Assembly: GCA_963921425.1 (NCBI GenBank)
Contig: OY992836.1
Coordinates: forward strand, 21,679,889-21,743,888
Length of the DNA stretch: 64,000 nucleotides
Reading direction: 5' to 3'
Source: Dryas octopetala
Taxonomy: Eukaryota > Streptophyta > Magnoliopsida > Rosales > Rosaceae
Both the position numbers and the translations under genes were made by a program. The notes below the pieces were generated by a model that worked only from the letters and a program-made list of their open reading frames with translations, was not told where the DNA came from and did not search any database. Of the stretch, positions 36,347-46,041 are shown in pieces; position 1 is the first letter of the stretch; every line of letters starts with the position of its first letter.

Positions 36347-37765
36347 TCATCGGGCTACAACCTGGGAGATGGTTGCATCACTAATGTAACAAATTTCTAG
36401 CTGTGATGTGGGAGTACTTTCTTCGTCTTCATTTAATCTTGAGAAAGCAGGCCTTTTGGGATTTGCCACTGTAGCAGTTTCATTTTTAAGCATTGAAGAG
36501 ATTTCCAACATTGAAGGCCTATCTTCCGCACTTTCTTGAACACACAGTAGAGCAATTTGCAAGCATCTCATCAATTTGCACATTGAATGTGTATCATCAA
36601 GTGAGGGGTCCATAAACTCCATCCCTTTGCCTTCTGTCCAAAGTTCATATGCCTGAAATTGTTGAAGATTTCCCACCATGTAATTGAAAATGTGGAGATT
36701 TAATTCTTAGCAAAAGGGAAGTATATATTATTCATTCTAAGGCAAGTTATTGAATTAACTTACGAAGTCCAGAAGCATCTTATCTTCAGTAAAACCATAT
36801 AAACAGGCCGTCCTCTTGCCACTTATGATCTGAAGAAGGAGAACCCCAAAGCTATAAACATCTGATTTAGTGGAGTACAGACCCTTTTTAACATATTCAG
36901 GAGGTACATAGCCACTGCATTGAATGATTCAAAAGAAATATTTCTAAGTATCTAGCAGTAAAAAGCTCTAAGTCGAAAGTAGCAGCTTTAGGAAATAAAT
37001 TTACTATGTTCCAACGATTCGGTGTGTATTTGCTTCTTGTTCATCTCCTTTGAAAATTCTGACCATACCAAAATCTGATATCTTAGGCCTCATCTTGTCG
37101 TCCAGTAAAATGTTGTTAGCTTTCAAGTCTCGATGTATTATTGTCAATCTTGAGTATTCTTGGAGATATAGAAGTCCTTGAGTAACCCCTTCAATGATGT
37201 GAACACGCTTTCTCCAATCCAATTGATGTCGTCTAATAGGATCTGCATTGAAATAGATGTTGTCCAATCATTTCTACTTTTACTCAAATTCGAATACTAC
37301 AATTAAAATTATCATGCAACATAGAATACCAAAGAGGTAGAGGTCCAAGCTTTTGTTTGGCATGTACTCGTAAGTCAGCATTTGTTCATGGCATTGTTTT
37401 TTGTGTTTTTACCTTATGTTACTGACCAGTGTTGAAAAGACCGAGTAGTCTGCGCTTCCACCCCCAATGGAGAGAAATTTAGTGATTGATAGGTTCTTTT
37501 TCTTGAGGGTGTCTGTGAAGGTGGAGTAGTATTGCATTTGCACCCCAGAGGAAGACACAGAGATCTCATAGGATGATGCATTGAGACCGGCATAAGCGTA
37601 AATAAGGTGAGTAAACAGGGCAGAATTTATGTCAGAAATGGGGAATTCACTGCCAGAAAACCAGTATCCCGCTTTGATGTTCGTAGATTGTGCCTCTGAA
37701 GGTTGCAGTATGAAAGCAAGAAGACCATGGAGAAAGAGCACAATTATAGACAATTTGGATACCAT
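36347..37765 (-). pseudogene. GH18 receptor-kinase pseudogene C with large internal deletion
   Basis: The 5' part (37765 down to about 37415) encodes a signal peptide and the first 115 or so GH18 residues (MVSKLSIIVLFLHG..., [23 protein letters not shown]) and is close to receptor D. After FSTLVSN the sequence jumps through about 25 bp of filler, with a stop, into the middle of kinase exon 4 ([15 protein letters not shown], 37396-37330). Exons 5 (37242-37005), 6 (36914-36764) and 7 (36652-36347) are complete, keep HRDLK and DFG, and have normal splice sites. Missing are the rest of GH18, the transmembrane segment, the P-loop and the catalytic Lys, so no receptor can be made. A Gypsy element sits about 35 bp upstream of the ATG and has cut off the promoter. 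Confidence 0.92.
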
Positions 37766-37802
37766 GGAGCATGGTCCGTATAAGGTATGTGGGTGTATAA
37801 TG

Positions 37803-38870
37803 TGTTTGTGGGAAAATCCACATCAATCCGAACAGCCAATCACAGCTCGACACGTGGCTGGTCAACATCCACCTCGGAGTTTGACTCTCAGTGGTCAAAA
37901 CTTTGACCCCCACGTCATCACCACTCGGCATCGCCTCTGCCAGCTCAGACCGGATCTCCACGCCGGCCCTCCATGTTCGGTCCGAGCCGAACCGATGATC
38001 TTCCATGGGATCGAGTGTCCATCTTCCCACGATCATCCCGGTCCGGCTCGGCTCGGCACAGGAGATGGCCTCTTTTCGGGTTCTGGCGTCGATCAGTTAG
38101 AGCTCGGAAAGACCCCCAGTCTATGGGACCGGCTCGGCCTGGAATCCCATGCCCGATCCGACCACACATGGACTTCGTGTCTTCACATGAAAACATGTGT
38201 TCGTATCGGCTCGGCTCGGCTCTCCGTCGCCATTCCCAGGAAGATCACGATGGGACGAACCGCCACACTTGAATGCACCTGACACAATCTTCTGACAGAC
38301 AGAATATCAGGCTTGCATTCATGACTGCTGGACAGTTTGCCTGGACCTTCCAACCTTGCATTTAATGGAGCATTCAATGCAGCATTCAATGCTGAGGAAG
38401 CAAGCAGCTGAGCATGCAACTAGGTCTGACCAGGTGCGTGGGTCTCTGGCAACCATTCATTCACATGCAGGTAACTTATTCATTAAGTTTTCCTTTGCCT
38501 ATATAAGGCACCACATATGCACAAAATGAATCATCTAGTATTCTACCAATACACACGCTAAACACTTTACATTTCCATCCAAAAAAAAGAGCCTATCCAA
38601 CTTGCTGAGAATAACCCAGAACATTTGCCTTGTTCTTCCCATTCTCCCAAGTTCTTCCTTTGTTCTTTCTCATCCACCATCAAACACCACCACTGATTTC
38701 ATCATCGGAGTGTGTTTGGCTGGTACCACACCGGTCCATCTCCTTTGATCTTGTTTTTGTCTACAGGAAGATCTCAACCAGCATCCACTTCATCATCCAG
38801 CGAAGCACTTGATCAGCCAGATCAGCATATCTAAGTTGTTGCATCTACCTTACGAGAATTTGCATCAACA
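37803..38870 (+). repeat. 5' LTR of the Gypsy-Tat element
   Basis: Starts TGTTTGTGGG, ends CATCAACA. A TATA box (CTATATAAGG) at about 38500-38507 should drive element transcription to the right. I found no difference from the 3' copy on reading both. Confidence 0.96.
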
Positions 38871-38892
38871 GATTGGCGCCGTCTGTGGGAAG
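38871..38892 (+). other. Primer-binding site of the Gypsy-Tat element
   Basis: GATTGGCGCCGTCTGTGGGA directly follows the LTR. TGGCGCC complements the 3' end of a tRNA carrying GGCGCCA; which tRNA is used I cannot decide from the sequence. Confidence 0.8.
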
Positions 38893-38905
38893 CTGACTTC
38901 AGCCG

Positions 38906-41900
38906 TTGTGTTCATCACCGCAAACGCTAAGCTCTTCCTCCACGCAAGTCATCATGACTACCATATTTCGGGACACCAGTTCTTCTTCAGGAGCGTCTCA
39001 GAATGATGAACAACATCAGCCTGAGACACCTGAGAAAACAAGGGGAGCACAACTCCCCAGGACGCCAAAGTCCAAAGGTTCCTCCAAGATCCGAGCCGCT
39101 CACAAACTCCTTAAGGAGAGTCAGCGACATCTGGCCGCTGAGAATGCACTCCTGAAGCAGAATAATGAGCTGCTCGCAAAACAGGCCGAGCTGGCCGGGG
39201 AACTTGCACGCCACCGTGCTCAACTTGAGAATAGTGGGGGATCGGGCTTCCGATCACGCCGGACCCGAGCCGAGCAGGAGGTCCTTTCGCCGTCTCCTTC
39301 TCGGCAAAGCACTCCTGCCGAGCCGAACGACCAGACCGATCAGCAGGACTCGGATCACGTCTTCCCGGGCTTCGAGGACATGCCCCCGGCCGAACAGGCC
39401 GAATGCCTGAACGCCCACCGTCTTCTTCAGCAAAAACAGGCGGCTTTCGGGAAACGTGCCCCCAGGGATTCGGGCGGAGACCGTGCCGACCCGAATACAA
39501 ATCGACGACCCCCGGCCCAATCAAGGTTGGGGGCCAACAGTCCTGCCGGTTCGGCCGAAACCAGGGGCCCGATTCGGAATAGACTCGGCCCTATCGCCAG
39601 TCAGGATCCTTCCCCATCAGGAACTTACTCGGGGAGGCGATCAGTGAGCGACCGACTGGGGTCCACCATGATCATGTCGGATCGACAACCGGCAAGCGAA
39701 AGGCTCACTCGTCAGCCGGTGAGTGAGAGACTCGGCAACCAGGCCGAGTGCTCAGGGGAAAATGCGGCCGAGCCGACCCCGCCCAATGTGGAAAATCTTG
39801 TTCGGACTTTGGTCCAGGACCAGATCCGAAGCGTCCACGATCGGCTCGGACATGTCGAGGTCTCCAGGGGGTATACCGGTAGAGCCGACCACGGGGAGGA
39901 ACTTCCCCTCCCGTACACCAGCAGAATCATGGATGCTGAGGTCTCCCGCGACACCAAGCCCCCCAAGATGGATCAGTATGACGGGACCAAGGATCCCTAC
40001 GACCATCTTGACAGCTTCAGATACGCCATGGAGGCCCGCCAGGCATCTGAAGCCACGAAGTGCAGAATCTTCCCTTCGACCTTGAAGGGCTCGGCTCGGG
40101 GTTGGTTCCGAACCCTCCAACCGAACTCCATCGACTCCTTCTCCGACCTCCGGAGGGCCTTTCTGGCGAGATATCGGGTTGTATCCGAACGACTCTACAA
40201 CTTGAACGATATGTCGCTCATCAAGCAGCAGGAGGGGGAGAGCCTCAAGGCCTATCTGATCCGCTTCAACATCGAATATACGAAGTGCGACGATTGCGAC
40301 GATAGGTCAGCTAAGAATGCCCTCATGCAAGGCCTGCACGCCGGGGGACTCCGCTCCCACTTGATGAGGAACCCTCCCTCCACCTACGATGAGCTTTCTG
40401 CCGAAGCCACTAAGTGGGCGCGAGCTGAGGAGTGGGATGCTCAGGTGGAGGCCCTGAATCCCAGGCCGACCTCGGCCAAGAGGAAGGAGGGAGAGGTTGC
40501 AACTCCCAAACCCCAGGTCCAATCCAAGAAGACCAGGACCGAGGAGCCACGCCAACTCCTAGGCAAGGGACCCAAGTTTGTCCAGTACACGGAGTACACT
40601 CCCCTCAACGCCGGTCTGGAGACAATCTACTCCAAGGTCAAGGACCAACTCCCAGTCGCAAGGGAGATCAAGGGACCACCCCCAGACAAAATCAAGGAGG
40701 GCGTCTTCTGCAAGTACCATTCCAATCACGGCCACGTCACGGGTGATTGCTACGCCCTCCGCGACGGGATTGAGACTCTTGCCCGGGCGGGTAAGATCAA
40801 TCAATTCCTGGCCGGTGGGCCTAGGGTACCCAAGGCCGCGCCGAAGAAGCCCACCAACACCATCGAGGTCCAGGATGCTGCCATCGGATCAATCGGCGGG
40901 GGACCAACCTTCGTGGGGAGCTCGAACCGATCCCAGAAGGAGTACGTCAGACAGGCGGCTCAAGCTCACGAGTCCTTGTCGATCCAGGCAGGTCAGCCCA
41001 GCACTTCCAAAAGACAGCGGAAGGACTGGGCGCCGGTCACCTTTGAGCCGAACGAGGCAAACGAGATCATCTTCCCCCACTATGATCCGGTCGTCATAGT
41101 GGCTGAGGTGGCCGGGACAACCATTGCGCGCTCCTTCGTCGATGGAGGGAGCTCAGTCAACATCCTCTACCACTCTGCGTTCGCGCAGATGGGCATTGGC
41201 GAGGATAAGCTGGAGACCGATACACCTGCCTTGGTCGGGTTCGGGGGAGAAGTGGTTCAGCCCCTCGGACACATTTACCTTCCCCTTTCGCTCGGGAAGG
41301 GACCGATCAAGAAGACCTGCATGACGTACTTCATTGTCGTCAAACGGCCATCAGCCTACAACATCATTCTGGGCAGACCGGCTCTGGTCGACCTTGACTG
41401 CATCGTCCATTACGCCAACCTCCTCATCAAATGTCCGGTGGGCGACGACTGCATCGTCATTCAGGGAGACCAGTGCTCGGCTCGGTCGTGCTACGCCGCT
41501 TCGATCAAGCAGAAGGGTCAGCTGCCGAACTCGCAGGAGCTTGACTCCATCGCCGATTCGGGCAGGTGGCCGAGGGCGGAAACATTTGACTTCACTTCCG
41601 AGCCGAACCCAGAGTCTCGGCCCCTTCCCGCCGAGGCCTGGGAAGAAGTGCCGATCTCGGCCGAGACACCGGATCGGCTCGTCCGAGTGGGGACTCAGAT
41701 CAGCCCCGAGCAGCGCTCCGCCATAATTGACTTCCTCCGTGCCAACGCGGAAGTGTTCGCCTGGTCTTACGATGACATGCCAGGCATATCGTCTGACGTA
41801 ATCACCCACAGGCTGAACACTGACCCGGGATGCAAACCGGTCCGTCAGAAGAGGAGGTCATACGATCCGGTCCGATACGCCGCCATGGCTGAAGAGGTAA

Positions 41901-44893
41901 CCAAGTTGCAAAACAACGGGTTCATCCGGGAGGTCAACTACCCCGACTGGCTCGCCAACGTGGTCATGGTGAAAAAGAACAGCGGGAAGTGGAGGATGTG
42001 CGTGGACTTCACCGACCTGAACAGGGCTTGTCCCAAGGATAGTTTTCCCTTGCCCAGGATAGATCAGCTCGTCGATGCAACAGCAGGACATCAGCTCCTC
42101 AGCTTTATGGACGCCTACTCTGGATACAACCAGATCCTGATGCACAAGTCCGACCAGGAAGGCACATCTTTCATAACTGATCGCGGCATGTACTGCTACA
42201 AGGTCATGCCCTTCGGCCTCAAAAACGCCGGAGCCACCTACCAAAGGCTGGTCAACCACATGTTCAGATCATCCATCGGCAAATCCGTAGAGGTTTACGT
42301 GGATGACATGCTGGTCAAAAGCATCAAGGCGGACGATCACGTCAAGGACCTCTCAGACATGTTCGGAGTCCTGAAGGAGTATCAGATGCGGCTGAACCCA
42401 GCCAAATGTGTCTTTGGGGTTCGGTCAGGCAAGTTCCTTGGCTACCTGGTCAGCCAACGGGGGATCGAAGCCAACCCGGAGAAGATCCAGGCTTTAATCA
42501 ACATGAAGTCCCCAAGGACACGCAAGGAAATCCAGAGTCTGACTGGAAGAGTTGCCGCCCTGAACCGGTTCATCTCGAAGTCCACCGACCGGTGCCTCCC
42601 TTTCTTCAAAGCCTTAAGGGGAGCAGGGAAGAGCATAGAATGGACCCCCCAATGTGAGCAGGCCTTTCAAGATCTGAAAAGGCACATGGGGGAACCTCCC
42701 ATATTATCCAAACCGGAGGAAGGTGAAGAACTTTTCCTCTACCTTTCTGTTTCAGACTCAGCTCTCAGCTCGGTTTTGGTGAGAGAGGTCGGCGGTGTAC
42801 AACACCCCGTCTTCTACACGAGCCGAGCCCTCGCCGATGCAGAGACCAGGTATCCAAAATTCGAGAAGATGGCTCTCGCCCTGGTCAGCTCGGCTCGGAA
42901 GCTGAGACCCTACTTCCAGGCTCATTCAATCGTTGTCTTGACGGATCAGCCGCTCAGACAAATCTTAGCAAAACCCGAGACTTCGGGTCGGCTCATCAAA
43001 TGGTCAATCGAGCTCGGCGAGTTTGACATCATCTACCGTCCCAGGACGGCCATCAAAGGTCAAGCCATGTCGGACTTCATCTGTGAGTCGACCACCTCGA
43101 CGGAGGATCCACCGCGCACCGACGCTATACCATCGGCGTCCGATCCGAACACAATCGGCGAACATGACCAGGTAGATCTCCTCACCTGGACCCTCTATGT
43201 GGACGGATCTTCCAACGCCATGGGAAGCGGGGCCGGGCTTGTTCTGATCTCCCCAGAACAAGTTGTGATGGAGTATGCTCTTCGCTTCAGATTTCAAGCA
43301 TCCAACAATGAAGCAGAGTATGAGGCACTCATCGCCGGGCTCAGATTGGCAAAAGAGCTCGGCGCGACCAAACTAAACATCTTCAGCGACTCCCAGCTAA
43401 TCGTCAATCAGATTTTGGGAGAGTATGAGACTCGAGAGCCTAGCATGACTGCTTACCTCGAGAAGACCCTTTTGCTGCTCGGAGACTTCCGCGAATACAA
43501 AATATCACAAATCCCGAGGGCAGAAAACTGCAGGGCCGACGCCTTGGCACGCCTGGCTTCGGCCACAGACACCGGATCCGCCAGGCATGTTCCAGTCGAA
43601 ATTCTGGACAGACCTAGCACCGCCGAAACCGAGGCCGCAGTTATGCAAACAGAGGCCGAGCCGAACTGGATGACTTCAATCATCACCTACTTGGTCTCCG
43701 GGGTTCTCCCCTCGGAGAGGGACAAAGCACGTCTCATCAAAACCAGGTCGGCTCGGTTCAGCATGATCAACGGTCAGCTTTACAAAAGGAGTTTCTCCCT
43801 GCCCTACTTGCGGTGCGTCACCCCCCAAGAAGGTCAGGACGTGCTGAGAGAAATCCACGAGGGGATATGCGGAAACCACTCTGGAGGAAGAGCCCTCGCC
43901 TACAAGACGATCAGACAGGGTTACTTCTGGCCGACGCTGAACAAGGACGCAGACCATCTGTCTCGCGCTTGCATCAAATGCCAGCAATTTGCCGCGGTTC
44001 CCCATCAACCTCCCCAATTGCTGACCTCCATATCCTGTCCCTGGCCGTTCGCGCAGTGGGGACTCGATCTGATCGGCCCAATGCCGAAGGCGAAGGGGCA
44101 AGTCACCATGGCGGTGGTAGCGGTCGACTACTTCACCAAATGGGCCGAGGCCGAGCCCCTAGCCACAACTACGGCCGAACGGATGGAGACCTTCGTCTGG
44201 AAGAACATCATTTGCCGGTTCGGCATGCCGCACACCATCATTGCGGACAATGGCAAGCAGTTCGACTGCAAGAAGTTCAGGAGTTTTTGTTCACGTCTGA
44301 ACATCAACTTGCGCTTCACCGCGCCTTACCATCCGCAGTCGAACGGACAGGTCGAAGCCATCAACAAAATCATCAAGAAAACCCTCAAGACTAAGCTTGA
44401 TAATGCTAAGGGGAATTGGCCTGAACTCTTGCCAGAGGTGCTTTGGTCTTATCGAACTTCCTATCGCAACTCGACGAAGGAAACACCCTATGCATTGGCG
44501 TTCGGAACTGACGCCGTCGTCCCGGTCGAAATGGGGACTCCTTCATTCCGAACCGGCACGTACAATCCCGAGACCAATGATGCCGGACTTCGGCTCGGCC
44601 TGGACATAATCGAGGAGAGGCGAACCGACGCCAATCTCTGCCGAGCCGCTTATCAACAGAGGGTGGCCAAATACTACAATCAAAGGGTCAGACCCAGAAG
44701 CTTCGGATTAGGCAGCCTCGTCATGAAAAAGAATCCCCTTGCCGTCAAGGAGAGCTCATTTGATCCGAACTGGACCGGACCATATAGAATCACGGGCATA
44801 GTCAAGCCCGGCACTTACAACTTGGCCACTCTGGCTGGTAAGCCTCTCAAGCATAGCTGGAATGCTGAACACTTGAAGACTTATTACCAGTAA
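38906..44893 (+). CDS. Gag-pol polyprotein of the Gypsy-Tat element (single frame)
   Basis: One uninterrupted frame of 1995 codons; the Met at 38954 (MTTIFRDTSSSS) is an equally good start. Domains by rough residue: low-complexity N-terminus, retrotransposon gag (about 350-480), a Cys-His cluster CKYHSNHGHVTGDC (about 605), aspartic protease with DGGSSVNIL (about 745), reverse transcriptase with YVDDMLVKS (about 1130), a Ty3-type RNase H (FYTSRALADAETRYPKFEK, about 1303), a second, archaeal-type RNase H (YVDGSSNAMGSGAGLVL, about 1431), and integrase with an HHCC finger (about 1650-1692) and the DDE core (WGLDLIGPM, IADNGKQF, SNGQVEAIN). All catalytic residues I can check are present, so the element may be autonomous. 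Confidence 0.95.
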   Translation: MCSSPQTLSSSSTQVIMTTIFRDTSSSSGASQNDEQHQPETPEKTRGAQLPRTPKSKGSSKIRAAHKLLKESQRHLAAENALLKQNNELLAKQAELAGELARHRAQLENSGGSGFRSRRTRAEQEVLSPSPSRQSTPAEPNDQTDQQDSDHVFPGFEDMPPAEQAECLNAHRLLQQKQAAFGKRAPRDSGGDRADPNTNRRPPAQSRLGANSPAGSAETRGPIRNRLGPIASQDPSPSGTYSGRRSVSDRLGSTMIMSDRQPASERLTRQPVSERLGNQAECSGENAAEPTPPNVENLVRTLVQDQIRSVHDRLGHVEVSRGYTGRADHGEELPLPYTSRIMDAEVSRDTKPPKMDQYDGTKDPYDHLDSFRYAMEARQASEATKCRIFPSTLKGSARGWFRTLQPNSIDSFSDLRRAFLARYRVVSERLYNLNDMSLIKQQEGESLKAYLIRFNIEYTKCDDCDDRSAKNALMQGLHAGGLRSHLMRNPPSTYDELSAEATKWARAEEWDAQVEALNPRPTSAKRKEGEVATPKPQVQSKKTRTEEPRQLLGKGPKFVQYTEYTPLNAGLETIYSKVKDQLPVAREIKGPPPDKIKEGVFCKYHSNHGHVTGDCYALRDGIETLARAGKINQFLAGGPRVPKAAPKKPTNTIEVQDAAIGSIGGGPTFVGSSNRSQKEYVRQAAQAHESLSIQAGQPSTSKRQRKDWAPVTFEPNEANEIIFPHYDPVVIVAEVAGTTIARSFVDGGSSVNILYHSAFAQMGIGEDKLETDTPALVGFGGEVVQPLGHIYLPLSLGKGPIKKTCMTYFIVVKRPSAYNIILGRPALVDLDCIVHYANLLIKCPVGDDCIVIQGDQCSARSCYAASIKQKGQLPNSQELDSIADSGRWPRAETFDFTSEPNPESRPLPAEAWEEVPISAETPDRLVRVGTQISPEQRSAIIDFLRANAEVFAWSYDDMPGISSDVITHRLNTDPGCKPVRQKRRSYDPVRYAAMAEEVTKLQNNGFIREVNYPDWLANVVMVKKNSGKWRMCVDFTDLNRACPKDSFPLPRIDQLVDATAGHQLLSFMDAYSGYNQILMHKSDQEGTSFITDRGMYCYKVMPFGLKNAGATYQRLVNHMFRSSIGKSVEVYVDDMLVKSIKADDHVKDLSDMFGVLKEYQMRLNPAKCVFGVRSGKFLGYLVSQRGIEANPEKIQALINMKSPRTRKEIQSLTGRVAALNRFISKSTDRCLPFFKALRGAGKSIEWTPQCEQAFQDLKRHMGEPPILSKPEEGEELFLYLSVSDSALSSVLVREVGGVQHPVFYTSRALADAETRYPKFEKMALALVSSARKLRPYFQAHSIVVLTDQPLRQILAKPETSGRLIKWSIELGEFDIIYRPRTAIKGQAMSDFICESTTSTEDPPRTDAIPSASDPNTIGEHDQVDLLTWTLYVDGSSNAMGSGAGLVLISPEQVVMEYALRFRFQASNNEAEYEALIAGLRLAKELGATKLNIFSDSQLIVNQILGEYETREPSMTAYLEKTLLLLGDFREYKISQIPRAENCRADALARLASATDTGSARHVPVEILDRPSTAETEAAVMQTEAEPNWMTSIITYLVSGVLPSERDKARLIKTRSARFSMINGQLYKRSFSLPYLRCVTPQEGQDVLREIHEGICGNHSGGRALAYKTIRQGYFWPTLNKDADHLSRACIKCQQFAAVPHQPPQLLTSISCPWPFAQWGLDLIGPMPKAKGQVTMAVVAVDYFTKWAEAEPLATTTAERMETFVWKNIICRFGMPHTIIADNGKQFDCKKFRSFCSRLNINLRFTAPYHPQSNGQVEAINKIIKKTLKTKLDNAKGNWPELLPEVLWSYRTSYRNSTKETPYALAFGTDAVVPVEMGTPSFRTGTYNPETNDAGLRLGLDIIEERRTDANLCRAAYQQRVAKYYNQRVRPRSFGLGSLVMKKNPLAVKESSFDPNWTGPYRITGIVKPGTYNLATLAGKPLKHSWNAEHLKTYYQ

Positions 44894-45059
44894 AAATGTA
44901 GTTAGGATCGGGGACTGTCCGACCTAACACCCATTCCAATCAATGAAAAGATGGAACATTTTTCTACTCATTTTTCTTATTTTTTCGAAGCAAACACTGG
45001 GGACTCTACTCCTATACACTTCTAACAAAGAGGAAAGATCTAAGTGTTTCCTTCGAAAA

Positions 45060-45485
45060 AATCGTAAACCCATGTGCCGAGCCGAAGTGCCATTTTCGGC
45101 CCGACGCTCGGTGCATTACAGACTCATCAGGTCTATAAACTCATGTGTCGAGCGGGCGCGCCATTTCCGGCCCGATGCTCGGCATATTACAGACTCATCA
45201 GGTCTATAAACTCATGTGTCGAGCGGGCGCGCCATTTCCGGCCCGATGCTCGGCATATTACAGACTCATCAGGTCTATAAACTCATGTGTCGAGCGGGCG
45301 CGCCATTTCCGGCCCGATGCTCGGCATATTACAGACTCATCAGGTCTATAAACTCATGTGTCGAGCGGGCGCGCCATTTCCGGCCCGATGCTCGGCATAT
45401 TACAGACTCATCAGGTCTATAAACTCCCGTGCCGAGCTAGCGCGCCACTTTCGGCCCAACGCTCGGCATGGTACAGACTTATCAG
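45060..45485 (+). repeat. 71-bp tandem repeat array inside the Gypsy-Tat element
   Basis: Six units of 71 bp, each beginning near GTCTATAAACTCATGTGTCG. The four central units (45131-45414) are identical by eye and the two outer ones diverged. It lies between the end of gag-pol and the 3' end of the antisense gene. Each unit contains the pair GGGCGCGCC and TTTCCGGCCCGATGCTCGG. The 68-codon frames across it are repeat artefacts. Confidence 0.93.
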
Positions 45486-46041
45486 GTCTATAAAAATCCC
45501 TGTCTGAGCCGAAGTGACTTCCTACAGTCCTAACGTTCAACAGGATATTTCTAAAAGAAAAATATACACTCCAACCAAAACTTTCATCGTGCATGCCGAG
45601 CCGATCTGAAAGTAGGTTTGAATATTTTTCTCAAAACACTACATTCCTAAATATCTCAATGGGTATGCCGAGCCCATCCGAGATTTTTACATTCCTTAAA
45701 TTTTTACTTATCTTGGTTATGCTTATCAAGCTGATCCGAAAACAAGTTCTAATTTATTATTACCATCCATTCTCATTACGATCGGCATGCCGAGCCGATC
45801 TCAAAATGCCTTAATTTTTATTATGTTTTTCACTTTTATCATTTTCTTGTCCATGTGTTATTGGTTATGTCTTTAGCTTAATTTCTGAGCCGAACTGACA
45901 GCAACTTGTATCATATAAAGAAAATACTGATAGATAAATAACATAAAACCAAATACAAATTGTTCCAAAAAAACAATTAAACCCGAGCCACACTTCGGCT
46001 CGGGAACAAAAACAAAAACAAGACAACATAAAATCATGCTA

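Noticed and set aside
37973..38419. Frames of 78-99 codons in the LTR, repeated at 49254-49700
   Set aside because: They lie inside non-coding LTR sequence and are simply duplicated with the LTR.
45074..45493. Series of overlapping 68-codon frames
   Set aside because: Each is the same 71-bp unit read across three copies; identical shifts of 71 bp show a repeat artefact.
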